From positions 1-38,733 of the forward strand of contig JALVJE010000071.1 of the NCBI GenBank assembly GCA_027028505.1: a stretch of 38,733 nt of DNA. The letters are read 5' to 3'. Positions 7,985 to 15,313 of this stretch are shown here, in pieces. The stretch comes from Bacteroidales bacterium. Lineage in GTDB: Bacteria; Bacteroidota; Bacteroidia; Bacteroidales; VadinHA17. The position numbers and the translations under genes are program-made. Positions within the stretch are counted from its first letter, which is position 1; each line of letters begins with the position of its first letter. The notes under the pieces are model-generated. The model had not been told where the DNA came from. It saw nothing but the letters and a program-made list of their open reading frames with translations, and did no database searches.

Positions 7985-8690
7985 CTTTCTTTTCTTTTTC
8001 TTCCAGTTTTTTCCGGATCACTTCTTTGATCCATTCCATCTGTTCTTCGACGCTCATATCGGAGTTGTCCAGTACGAGGGCGTCGTCCGCTTTTTTCAGG
8101 GGGCTCACCTCCCGGCCCGAATCGATACGGTCCCTTTCCCTGACGTTCTCCAGCACCTCTTCGAAAGTGATCTCCACCCCTTTCTCTTTCAGCTCTTTGT
8201 ACCTGCGTTGTGCCCGCACTTCGGGGCGGGCGGTCATGAAGATCTTGATGTCGGCGTCGGGGAAGACCACCGTGCCTATGTCGCGGCCGTCCATGACCAC
8301 TCCACCGTGGCCGGCCAGCCGGCGCTGCTGCTGCACCAGATGTTCCCGTACCTCGCGGATGCGGCTCACCTCGCTCACCCACTGTGACACCTCCAGGCTG
8401 CGTATTTTTTCCTCCACATTGCGGCCGTTGAGGAGGGTCACCGAGGAGCCGGTGGCGGGGTCCTGTTCAAAAGAGATCCGTATCTCCGGCAGGGCGGCGA
8501 TGAGTTTTTTCCTGTCGAGACCTTTCTCACCGATGATGCCGTTCTCCATGGCATAGAGGGTGACGGCGCGGTACATCGCCCCGCTGTCAATATAAGTGTA
8601 GCCGAGCCAGCGGGCTATGGCTTTGGCAAAGGTGCTCTTGCCACAGGAGGAGTAGCCGTCAACGGCGATGATGAGGGAAGGAGAAGACAT
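7968..8690 (-). CDS. cmk: cytidylate kinase
   Basis: About 240 residues from the ATG at 8690, phosphorylating CMP/dCMP with ATP. The P-loop is IIAVDGYSSCGKSTFAKAIA (residues about 6-25); the substrate region DSGAMYRAVTLYA and the VVMDGRDIGTVVFPDADIKIFMTA motif follow, typical of bacterial Cmk. An in-frame ATG at 8804 would add 38 residues made of repeat-like sequence with no family match, so the shorter start is chosen. The stop lies inside the start of ispH. The upstream gap to porQ (8691-8855) holds octad and heptad word arrays. Confidence 0.95.
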   Translation of the reverse strand: MSSPSLIIAVDGYSSCGKSTFAKAIARWLGYTYIDSGAMYRAVTLYAMENGIIGEKGLDRKKLIAALPEIRISFEQDPATGSSVTLLNGRNVEEKIRSLEVSQWVSEVSRIREVREHLVQQQRRLAGHGGVVMDGRDIGTVVFPDADIKIFMTARPEVRAQRRYKELKEKGVEITFEEVLENVRERDRIDSGREVSPLKKADDALVLDNSDMSVEEQMEWIKEVIRKKLEEKEKKDADRS

Positions 8691-8742
8691 AAAGATGAGG
8701 TTTGGGGCAAAGATAAGAAATATGAAACTCGAAGAGGAAATG

Positions 8743-8774
8743 TTTGAATGATTGAATGATTGAATGTTTGAATG
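8743..8774. repeat. octad word array (ATTGAATG)
   Basis: Four 8-nt words in register: TTTGAATG, ATTGAATG twice, TTTGAATG, followed by the partial word CTTGAAAA. It sits 53 nt upstream of the cmk start codon and is adjacent to the 7-nt array at 8784. Two different word lengths are thus joined end to end. Confidence 0.75.
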
Positions 8775-8783
8775 CTTGAAAAC

Positions 8784-8860
8784 CACCAACCACCAATCCG
8801 ACACCCGATACGTGATACTGGCAACTCGATACTCGATACTCCTAACTCTGAACTATCAAA
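8784..8860 (-). repeat. heptad word array (eleven words) starting in the porQ stop codon
   Basis: On the minus strand eleven 7-nt words run on from the porQ stop (8856-8858). Words include GTATCGA (twice), GTTCAGA, GTTAGGA, GTTGCCA, GTATCAC, GTATCGG, GTGTCGG and GTTGGTG. Same orientation as porQ. GTATCGA, GTTAGGA and GTATCGG also occur in the arrays at 1571 and 3397, on the opposite strand of the chromosome. Confidence 0.8.
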
Positions 8861-9920
8861 GTTCTCTTCCCGGGAAGAGGTTTTTCAGGTTGGTGGAGAA
8901 GGAGATGTGGTTGGAGGCGCCGGCGAGGTGGTAGGTGGCGCGGCCGTAGCTGATGCTGAACTTTTTCAGTCGCAGGGCGGCGCCTATGGAGAAACCCACC
9001 ATGCCGGCGCGTGCCGGCACCTGCAGCTCTTTGCGGCGGCGGTAGTTATAACCTATGCTCACGACGAAACTCTTTACCGGAATGAATTCAAGCCCCAGGA
9101 TGGTGTGGCGCATGGCATTCTCGGCAAAACGGCTGATGCCGGAATATTCTTTTTTTTCCGGAAAGGTGGCATCGGGATCCTCCGGGTTCTCGGGATAAGG
9201 ATAGAGGAGGTTGGGTTTTTGCAGGTCCTGCAGGGTGAAGACAAAGCGAAAAGGGGCGTGTCGCAGTTTGGCCGACAGACCGGCACGTATCTCGAAAGGC
9301 ACCGGCTCACGACGGCCTTTCACATAAGGGGTTACCTGGAAACCTACGTTGCGCAAAAGGAGTGCGGCGGTGAACAGCTCATCACGCGTGTGGTAGGAAG
9401 CCCCCAGGTCCATCACCAGCCCGAACGACTGGTATCTTTCCAGCACCGAGAGGAGGGGTTTGAGGCTGATCCCCACCGACAGCATGCTGTCCGGGAGGCT
9501 GTAAGAGGCGGAGAGGTGAAAGATATATTCGGCGGCAGAGAAGGTTCCGGTGATCGTGCCGGTCTCGTCGGCGGCCGTGAAGCTGCCGTAGTTGATGTAC
9601 TGCAATCCGGCAGCAAAACAGACCGGCAGGGGGGTACGGAAAGCATAGCCCACACTGCCGAAGTTGATATCGGAGAAATAGTTGATGTAATTGAGGATGA
9701 TGTTATTGTTGACAGCCTCCCCCAGCAGGGCCGGGTTGGAAAAGGCGAAGTTGAGATCTTCGGCAGGCATAGAAGTGATCTTGCTGCCCAGGGCTGCTAC
9801 ACGGCTGCTGTAGGGCAGGTCGAGGAAACGATACACCCTCGTCCCTCCCGTCTGGGCAATGAGTGGGCCCGGGGTGAGGGACAAAAAAAGAAAGAATAAA
9901 AATGTTAAAAGATGTCTCAT
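8856..9920 (-). CDS. porQ: type IX secretion system protein PorQ
   Basis: 354-residue outer-membrane beta-barrel protein. A signal peptide is clear (residues 1-22, hydrophobic FLFFLFLSLTPGPLIAQ). The mature N-terminus TRVYRFLDLPYSSRVAALG is the PorQ hallmark, followed by alternating amphipathic strands such as VGYAFRTPLPVCFAAGLQYINYG and a C-terminal strand. PorQ belongs to the PorV/PorQ/FadL-like group and works with the type IX secretion machine, which exports and anchors surface proteins in Bacteroidota. It precedes cmk-ispH on the same strand, an order seen in other members of the phylum. The 120-nt divergent gap to 10041 must hold its promoter; no strong box was identified on this strand. 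Confidence 0.9.
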   Translation of the reverse strand: MRHLLTFLFFLFLSLTPGPLIAQTGGTRVYRFLDLPYSSRVAALGSKITSMPAEDLNFAFSNPALLGEAVNNNIILNYINYFSDINFGSVGYAFRTPLPVCFAAGLQYINYGSFTAADETGTITGTFSAAEYIFHLSASYSLPDSMLSVGISLKPLLSVLERYQSFGLVMDLGASYHTRDELFTAALLLRNVGFQVTPYVKGRREPVPFEIRAGLSAKLRHAPFRFVFTLQDLQKPNLLYPYPENPEDPDATFPEKKEYSGISRFAENAMRHTILGLEFIPVKSFVVSIGYNYRRRKELQVPARAGMVGFSIGAALRLKKFSISYGRATYHLAGASNHISFSTNLKNLFPGREL

Positions 9921-10009
9921 CCTCTGCAGGCAAAATCCGTTAGTTAGTCAACGTCAAAAGAGGGTTAAAAGTATACAATCCGTTTTTCCCCTGCAAAAGG
10001 AAATATTTA

Positions 10010-10017
10010 TATTTTTG
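10010..10017 (+). promoter_or_regulatory. putative -7 box (TATTTTTG) for the flavoprotein gene
   Basis: Matches the Bacteroidota -7 consensus TAnnTTTG, 23 nt before the ATG at 10041. No clear TTTG -33 box was found at the expected distance, so support is weak. Confidence 0.4.
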
Positions 10018-10040
10018 GGGACTGTTATCAAAAGACCCGT

Positions 10041-11069
10041 ATGGAAAAATATGATGTGCTGATCATCGGTGCCGGCCCGGCCGGTCTTTTTTGTGCCGAG
10101 CACCTGGCGGGAAGCGATCTGCGTGTGCTGGTGGTGGAAAAGAACGATGTGCCGGGAGAGAAGGTCTGTGCCGGAGGGCTGACGGAGAAAGACCTGGAGC
10201 TGTTGCCTGTACCGGACGACCTCATCGAGGTGCGCATGCATGAGTCGGTGCTGAAAGCACCCCTCGTGGAGATGAGGACGCAACATCCCAAACCGGTGCT
10301 CTTTACCGTTGACCGTAAGCGACTGGGCGCCTGGCAGGCAGAACGGGTGCGGGAACGGGGCATTGAAGTACGCACCGGCGTACGGGTGCGGCAGATCGAA
10401 AAAGACCATGTGATCACGGCGGCAGGGGATGAGATTGGCTACCGTTACCTGGTAGGCGCTGACGGTCAGAGCTCCCTCGTCAGGAGATATCTGAAGTTGC
10501 CGGTGGAGAAGAAGATCTTCACCCTGCAGTACCGCATCCCCTGGCATGACGGTCCCCGTTTCGAGATCCACATGAACGGCCGGTATTTCCATTCGTGGTA
10601 CGGCTGGCTCTTCCCCCACAAGGATGAGCTGGTGGCCGGCACCGGCGGCGATGCACGTTATGTGTCCCCGCGATGGATGAAAAAACATTTTCACAAATGG
10701 CTGGAGAAAAACGGTCTGGATGTCAGCGAGGCGGTGTATGAGAGCTACCCCATCAGCTATGATTACCGGGGGTGGGATTTTGATCCGGTTTTCCTGGCCG
10801 GCGAGGCGGCAGGCCTGGCGTCAGGGCTCACCGGCGAGGGTATCTACCAGGCCCTGGTCTCGGGGAGGGCGGTGGCCGACAAGATCCTGAAGAAAAGAGA
10901 CACCTTCCCGGAGATCGACCGGATCTTACGGTATAACGCCATACAGCACAAGTTCCTCGGTTTTCTGATCAAGAGCGGGCCTTTCCGCAACCTGATTCTC
11001 AACGGTATCCTGCTTTATCTGAAAGCCAACAAGAAGATGAAAAAGAAGGTGTCCAGGACACTGACATAA
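10041..11069 (+). CDS. geranylgeranyl reductase family FAD-dependent oxidoreductase
   Basis: 342-residue flavoprotein of the geranylgeranyl reductase/p-hydroxybenzoate hydroxylase-like superfamily. Seen: the Rossmann FAD motif DVLIIGAGPAGLFCAEHL (residues 5-22), the family segment PGEKVCAGGL (about 44-53, equivalent to the P-x-x-K-x-C-x-G loop), YLVGADGQSSLVRR in the middle, and the C-terminal FAD-binding FLAGEAAGLASGLTGEGIYQAL. Family members reduce double bonds of isoprenoid chains (archaeal lipids, phytol, menaquinone side chains) or act on other substrates; the substrate here is not known. No transmembrane segment. The next gene starts 9 nt downstream, so they form a two-gene operon. Confidence 0.85.
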   Translation: MEKYDVLIIGAGPAGLFCAEHLAGSDLRVLVVEKNDVPGEKVCAGGLTEKDLELLPVPDDLIEVRMHESVLKAPLVEMRTQHPKPVLFTVDRKRLGAWQAERVRERGIEVRTGVRVRQIEKDHVITAAGDEIGYRYLVGADGQSSLVRRYLKLPVEKKIFTLQYRIPWHDGPRFEIHMNGRYFHSWYGWLFPHKDELVAGTGGDARYVSPRWMKKHFHKWLEKNGLDVSEAVYESYPISYDYRGWDFDPVFLAGEAAGLASGLTGEGIYQALVSGRAVADKILKKRDTFPEIDRILRYNAIQHKFLGFLIKSGPFRNLILNGILLYLKANKKMKKKVSRTLT

Positions 11070-11078
11070 GATTCTGAT

Positions 11079-11756
11079 ATGTGCTTTGTCCCCTCATCCT
11101 TTCCCGGTGCTGAGGATCTCCGTCTGGCGAAGATCCTGTGGGATTATCATCAACTGCATCAGGTTCCTGTTCCCTCGGATGTGATCTTTGTCCTGGGCAG
11201 CCACGACCTGCGTGTGGCGGAGCGGGCGGTGGAGCTTTACCGTCAGGGGCTGGCGCCGTATATCCTTTTCTCCGGCCGGCGGGGAGCCCTCACGCAGCAC
11301 TGGCCCGTAACGGAGGCAGAGCGTTTTGCGGCCCTGGCCCTGGAAAGGGGTGTGCCGCGGGAATATCTTCTTGTCGAGCCGGAAGCGACCAATACGGGCG
11401 AGAATATCCGGTTCGGCTACCGCCTGCTCCGCGAAAAAGGCTTGCAGCCTGCCCGGCTGATCCTGGTGCAGAAACCCTATATGGAGCGCAGGACGCGGGC
11501 GACGTTCCTGCAACAGTGGCCCGGGGAGGCGGTAGAGATCACGGTCACCTCCCCGCAGATCCCTTTTGAGGATTATCCTAATGAGGAGATCCCCATGGCG
11601 CAGGTGATCCATATCATGGTAGGCGATCTTTACCGCATCCGGGATTATCCGGCGCGGGGCTTCCAGGTGCCGCAGGAGATCCCGCCGGAGGTGATGACCG
11701 CCGCCGAGGAGCTGGTGCGGAGAGGATATACGGGGCATATGCCGGAGGGGAAGTGA
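11079..11756 (+). CDS. YdcF family protein (DUF218)
   Basis: 225-residue protein of the YdcF/SanA-like DUF218 family. The family core is visible: a nucleotide-fold start VPSDVIFVLGSHDLRVAERAVELY (about 31-54), APYILFSGRRG, the acidic TEAERFAALALERGVP, the signature EPEATNTGENIRFGYRLL (about 104-121) and a conserved basic QKPYMERRT. There is no membrane anchor, unlike many relatives involved in envelope biogenesis. The biochemical activity of the family is not settled. It is co-transcribed with the flavoprotein gene. Its TGA stop is the first three bases of a 7-nt word array. Confidence 0.85.
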   Translation: MCFVPSSFPGAEDLRLAKILWDYHQLHQVPVPSDVIFVLGSHDLRVAERAVELYRQGLAPYILFSGRRGALTQHWPVTEAERFAALALERGVPREYLLVEPEATNTGENIRFGYRLLREKGLQPARLILVQKPYMERRTRATFLQQWPGEAVEITVTSPQIPFEDYPNEEIPMAQVIHIMVGDLYRIRDYPARGFQVPQEIPPEVMTAAEELVRRGYTGHMPEGK

Positions 11757-11948
11757 AAAGGCAGAAGGAAGGGTGAAGGATGATCGATGAAGGTCGAAGG
11801 ATCAAAAGTCGAAAAGTCGAAAAATCGAAGAGTGGGAAAAGTGGTAAGAGTCAGCGATGAGCGATGAGAAATGAGCTCCGCCTTCGCCTAGGCTACGGCG
11901 GATGAGAGATGAGAAAAAGCCCTGAACTCCACACTCCAAACTCCAAAC
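11754..11948. repeat. mixed 7/8/9-nt word arrays with nested palindrome
   Basis: From the YdcF-like stop codon onward run seven 7-nt words (11754-11802; TGAAAAG, GAAGGAT, GATCGAT, GAAGGTC). Then come 8-nt words (GAAAAGTC type, 11803-11834), 9-nt words (11835-11852) and 7-nt words GCGATGA/GAAATGA (11854-11874). A 26-bp palindrome with ends TCCGCC/GGCGGA and central CCTAGG (11877-11902) interrupts the last set; ATGAG-type words lie on both sides. A minus-strand GT heptad set (GTTTGGA twice, GTGTGGA, GTTCAGG) occupies 11921-11948. No ORF is supported here. Confidence 0.72.
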
Positions 11949-11966
11949 TCATTTGACCCTGCCTCA

Positions 11967-12074
11967 CCTTTGCGGACCTTTGCGGCCCCTTGGAGTAACA
12001 TTGCGGAACAACCTGAAGTAACATGAAAGAGCTGTTACGTAAAGCGCCGCAAAGCAGCGTGAAGAAACGCAGAG
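11967..12074. repeat. TTTGCG inverted repeat, copy 1
   Basis: Begins CCTTTGCGG with a second TTTGCGG 9 nt on, has an inner hairpin (GTAACA ... TGTTAC, 12019-12038) and ends with CCGCAAAG (12047-12054) and ACGCAGAG. A homologous element with the same order of blocks, including AGCTGTTACG and CGCAAAG, is at 21277-21390. Both lie in convergent gaps next to word arrays. Confidence 0.65.
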
Positions 12075-12182
12075 AATGACGAATGACGAAGGAGAAACGA
12101 TGATCGACTATCTATTGACCACCAACTACGAACTACCAACCACCAACCCGATACTCGATACTCATAACTCCAAACTTTTATT
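12074..12182 (-). repeat. heptad word array reaching the ankyrin gene stop codon
   Basis: 12074-12108 carries plus-strand heptads GAATGAC (twice), GAAGGAG, AAACGAT and GATCGAC. 12120-12175 carries eight minus-strand GT heptads, among them GTTTGGA, GTTATGA, GTATCGA, GTATCGG, GTTGGTG (twice), GTTGGTA and GTTCGTA. They begin directly after the stop codon (12178-12180) of the ankyrin gene, in the sense direction. An ORF reading through 12076-12435 is made of this array plus antisense of the ankyrin gene and is rejected. Confidence 0.75.
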
Positions 12183-12804
12183 TCTTCTTTACATACTGAT
12201 GCAGGTATTCCGCTACTTTGTAGTGGTTGTTCTTTTTGGCGAAGGATTCGGCATCATCGCCGTCCTTTTCTTTGATGGAGGGGTCGGCGCCATACTCCAG
12301 CAGCACCTTCACTACCTCCAGCTGTCCTTCGGCGGCGGCGAACATGAGGGCGGTCCATCCGTCTCCTTTTGCAATGATATCGGGATCAGCCTTGTGGTCG
12401 AGCAACACCTTCACCGTCTCGGGAAAAGGGCCTGAGGCGGCATAGATGAGGGCAGGCCGCCCCATCTCATCGACGAGATTGACTTTGGCACCCTTGCTGA
12501 GGAGGTATTTTACGATGTCAGTATGACCGTTGTATGAGGCCATCATCAGGGCGGTGCGTTCCCCCTCGCCCCGTATGTTCACATCCAGACCATCCCCGAC
12601 AAGTCTCTTTACTTTATCCGTATCGCCGTTCATGGCTGCTTCAAGGAGCTGGTCTGTCAGGTCGGCCGCAGTGATGGCGGACGGGGCGGTGGAGGCCGGT
12701 TCATTTGTTTTTTCTTTTCTGGTCCGGCATCCGCCCGGGATGAGTAAAAAAGCTATGAGAAGTGCCGGAATAAAAAATGGAGGGAGAAAGATCATTTTCT
12801 TCAT
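12178..12804 (-). CDS. ankyrin-repeat lipoprotein
   Basis: 208 residues. The N-terminus is a lipoprotein signal: MKK, a hydrophobic stretch, then LLIPGGC with the lipidated cysteine at position 26. A low-complexity linker rich in T, A, S and E follows. From about residue 50 on there are four to five ankyrin repeats with clear signatures (NGDTDKVKRLVGDGLDVN, GERTALMMASYNGHTDIVKYLL, GRPALIYAASGPFPETVKVLL, GWTALMFAAAEGQLEVVKVLL). Ankyrin domains bind protein partners; the partner is unknown. It is the last gene of the minus-strand block after the two AI-2E permeases (33-nt gap). Periplasmic or outer-membrane location is predicted. Confidence 0.85.
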   Translation of the reverse strand: MKKMIFLPPFFIPALLIAFLLIPGGCRTRKEKTNEPASTAPSAITAADLTDQLLEAAMNGDTDKVKRLVGDGLDVNIRGEGERTALMMASYNGHTDIVKYLLSKGAKVNLVDEMGRPALIYAASGPFPETVKVLLDHKADPDIIAKGDGWTALMFAAAEGQLEVVKVLLEYGADPSIKEKDGDDAESFAKKNNHYKVAEYLHQYVKKK

Positions 12805-12837
12805 GATAAGTATTGTTATAGTTAATAAAGTATATTT

Positions 12838-13923
12838 TTACTTAACAACGGGTGAAGCCTGACCCGGATGTTTATGGTGAGGATGGTTGATATTCCGTAT
12901 GTCATAACCGCTACCCAGCAGTATGGAGATCCAGCGTGTCTCCGGTTGTGAATGTAGGACGATCTTCATCACCAGGGTGATAGGCAGGGCGAGAAACATG
13001 CCTACGGGTCCCAGCAGCCATCCCCAGAAAACGAGGGAAACGAAGATGATCAGGATGGAGAGGTTCAGGCCTTTGCCCATGATCCGGGGCTCGATGACAC
13101 TGCCTATGATGAAGTTGACCGCCGCAAAAAGGATGGTTACACCGATGGCATGTCCCAGGCCGAACTGCACGAGGGTGAGGATGATCGGCGGGATGGCGGC
13201 GATCAGGGAGCCTATGCTGGGGATGTAGTTGAGCATGAAGGCGATGAATCCCCAGAGCATAGCATAATCCACGCCGATGAGGGACAGAGCGCCCCACAGG
13301 ATGATCCCCGTGGCGGCAGATGTGAAGGACTTGATCATCATATAGTGGTTCAACTGGTCATCGATCTCCTGGAAATATCTGAGTTTTCTCTCATCATTAA
13401 GAATGAAGAGGAGTTTCCGGTTGAAGACACTCGACTCAATAAAAATGAAAATGATGGTGATCAGGATCAGCAGACCGTTGGAGAGAAGGTCGCTGAAACT
13501 ACGCAAGGCAATGGCTACATAGCCCATGATCTTCCCCGGGTCAAAGAGAGAGTTCAGCTCATCCTTCTCAATGTTCATGTGAAGTTTCTGAGCGAGTGCC
13601 AGGAGGTTATCCCTTTCTATGATCAGTTTTTGATTGTAAAAGGGAAGCCGGGCTGAGAAATTCTGCACCGACACGGTGATCATGGTCACCAGCAGTCCTA
13701 TGAACACCAGGATAAAGAGGATGATGATGGTCAGGGCCAGCCATGAAGGCACACCCCTTTTGCGCATGGCATTGGCAAAAGGTTTGAAGATAATGGTGAT
13801 AAAAAGGGCCAGCAGAAAAGGTACGATGATGTCGGAGGCGATCTTTACCCCTGCCAGGACGATCACCAGGGAGGCCAGGATCCCCAGTGTCGAGACGGTT
13901 TTGTAACTGTGTGTTCTTTTCAT
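12838..13923 (-). CDS. AI-2E family transporter (first copy)
   Basis: About 361 residues from the ATG at 13923. A longer in-frame start at 13989 adds 22 residues without family character, so KRTHSYKTVSTLG is taken as the N-terminus. It is a polytopic inner-membrane protein of the AI-2E/TqsA/PerM family with about seven to eight hydrophobic segments (SLVIVLAGVKIASDIIVPFLLALF, WLALTIIILFILVFIGLLVTMI, LLILITIIFIFIES, and the C-terminal group). The family motif LNYIPSIGSLIAAIPPIILTLVQFG is present, as is the later FVSLVFWGWLLGPVGMFLALPI. Substrates of this family differ between members (autoinducer-2 export, Na+/H+ exchange), so none is assigned. It is a paralogue of the adjacent gene at 14224. 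Confidence 0.9.
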   Translation of the reverse strand: MKRTHSYKTVSTLGILASLVIVLAGVKIASDIIVPFLLALFITIIFKPFANAMRKRGVPSWLALTIIILFILVFIGLLVTMITVSVQNFSARLPFYNQKLIIERDNLLALAQKLHMNIEKDELNSLFDPGKIMGYVAIALRSFSDLLSNGLLILITIIFIFIESSVFNRKLLFILNDERKLRYFQEIDDQLNHYMMIKSFTSAATGIILWGALSLIGVDYAMLWGFIAFMLNYIPSIGSLIAAIPPIILTLVQFGLGHAIGVTILFAAVNFIIGSVIEPRIMGKGLNLSILIIFVSLVFWGWLLGPVGMFLALPITLVMKIVLHSQPETRWISILLGSGYDIRNINHPHHKHPGQASPVVK

Positions 13924-14223
13924 TTTTCCTGGGATTTGATTGATTAGCGAGGTAAAGGTATCCCAAATAATACAAAATGAAAAGAACATGGCAGGAACAG
14001 AGACAGACCACCGTGTGTTCCTGTTCAGTTATAAACCCAAAATCAGCAATAGAAAATCGCAAGCGCTTTTCATTGCTGATCGATTAAGGATTTCATCGGT
14101 TTTGGTTATTCACCAAAACCGTGAACTCCTAGATCGGGGTTAACCCCAGCTAACGCATTAGTTCAGCTATTTTTTAGCTTCCTAATGCGTAATCTGGGAT
14201 AAATTTTTTCCGGTCCGGTGTTG
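13924..14223. repeat. 300-nt gap with three hairpins between the AI-2E paralogues
   Basis: Three hairpins are visible: a perfect 10-bp stem CGGTTTTGGT/ACCAAAACCG with a 5-nt loop (14097-14121), the palindrome GGGGTTAACCCC (14136-14147), and a long stem pairing 14144-14161 with 14182-14198. The loop of the long stem itself holds the small hairpin AGCT...AGCT. The last lies just after the stop of the 14224 gene on the minus strand and could end its transcript. The rest of the gap (13924-14096) shows nothing coding. Confidence 0.55.
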
Positions 14224-15276
14224 CTATGTTCCCTCCGGTATTTCTCCTATATCGTTCATCTCCTCCGTACCATCGCCCAGCAGGACGGCGATCCAGCGCG
14301 TATCCGGGTTGATGCCCAGGATGATCTTGAAAACCAGTGTTATGGGGATGGAGAGGAACATGCCTACCGGCCCCAGTAGCCATCCCCAGAAGATCAGGGA
14401 GAGGAAGACCACCAGTACGGAGAGCCCCAACCCTTTGCCCAGGAGCTTGGGTTCTATATAATTGCCGATGAGGAAATTGACCGCCAGGAAAATGGCCGCT
14501 ACTCCCAGGGCGCCTCCCACGCCGAACTGTACCAGGGCCAGGATGATGGGCGGAATGGCGGCAATGAGCGAGCCGATGTTGGGAATGTAGTTGAGCAGGA
14601 AAGCGATCAGACCCCAGAGGACCGCAAAATCAAGACGTATAGCTGCCAGCAGTCCGCCAATGATGATCCCCGTGGCCAGAGAAACATAGGTGTGGATCAT
14701 CATATACTGGTTGATCTGGTGGTTAATAACATTGAAATAATGAATGTTTTCCTTGTTCCGGGCAATGGCTTTTATTTTGCCGGGAAGGATCTTGGTCTCA
14801 ATGAAGATAAAAACGACGGTCAACAGGATAAGGATGATATTGGAAAGGATATCGCTGAAACTGCTGAGGGTGCCCGAGACAAAACCCATGATCTTTTCCG
14901 GGTTCAGCAGGTTTTTCAGGGATTCGTCATTCTTCAACCCTATTTTTTTTGCGAGCTCGCTGATCTCGTTGCCATAAAGTTGCAGTTTTTGGTTGTAGAA
15001 ATCCATATTATTGGTGAAAGCGTTCACCGAGCTGCTGATGATCAGTACCAACAGAAGGTTGAACAGGAAGATCACTCCCAGGATGATGGTGAAGACCAGC
15101 CAGGTAGGCAAGCCTTTGGCATGGAGGGCATCGTAAAAAGGTTTCGTGATGATCACCAGGAAGAGGGAGAGAAGGAAAGGCACTATGATAGGTGTGGCGA
15201 TCTTCACACCCGCCAGGACAATGACCAGGTAAGCCATAGCTGCCAGGCCTACACGTTTTTCTTTGGTTGCTTCCAT
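14224..15276 (-). CDS. AI-2E family transporter (second copy)
   Basis: 350-residue polytopic membrane protein, paralogous to the 12838 gene. Same order of segments: YLVIVLAGVKIATPIIVPFLLSLF at the N-terminus, the soluble middle region about 85-150, ILLTVVFIFIETKILPGK, the motif LNYIPNIGSLIAAIPPIILALVQFG, and LSLIFWGWLLGPVGMFLSIPI near the end. Both end with a DTRWIAVLLG- or TRWISILLG-type tail. It starts 37 nt after the multiheme cytochrome gene, so it may be transcribed with the respiratory cluster. Transported substrate unknown. The tandem arrangement suggests gene duplication, though the 300-nt gap between the copies is rich in hairpins. Confidence 0.9.
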   Translation of the reverse strand: MEATKEKRVGLAAMAYLVIVLAGVKIATPIIVPFLLSLFLVIITKPFYDALHAKGLPTWLVFTIILGVIFLFNLLLVLIISSSVNAFTNNMDFYNQKLQLYGNEISELAKKIGLKNDESLKNLLNPEKIMGFVSGTLSSFSDILSNIILILLTVVFIFIETKILPGKIKAIARNKENIHYFNVINHQINQYMMIHTYVSLATGIIIGGLLAAIRLDFAVLWGLIAFLLNYIPNIGSLIAAIPPIILALVQFGVGGALGVAAIFLAVNFLIGNYIEPKLLGKGLGLSVLVVFLSLIFWGWLLGPVGMFLSIPITLVFKIILGINPDTRWIAVLLGDGTEEMNDIGEIPEGT

Positions 15277-15313
15277 AGTAGTAGGGTATTAGGGTTTAAA
15301 GAAAGGATTTTTC

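Noticed and set aside
9954-10694. Open frame on the minus strand (246 residues)
   Set aside because: Antisense to the flavoprotein gene, which has clear FAD motifs; no family resemblance.
12076-12435. Open frame on the plus strand (119 residues)
   Set aside because: Made of the heptad array plus antisense of the ankyrin gene.
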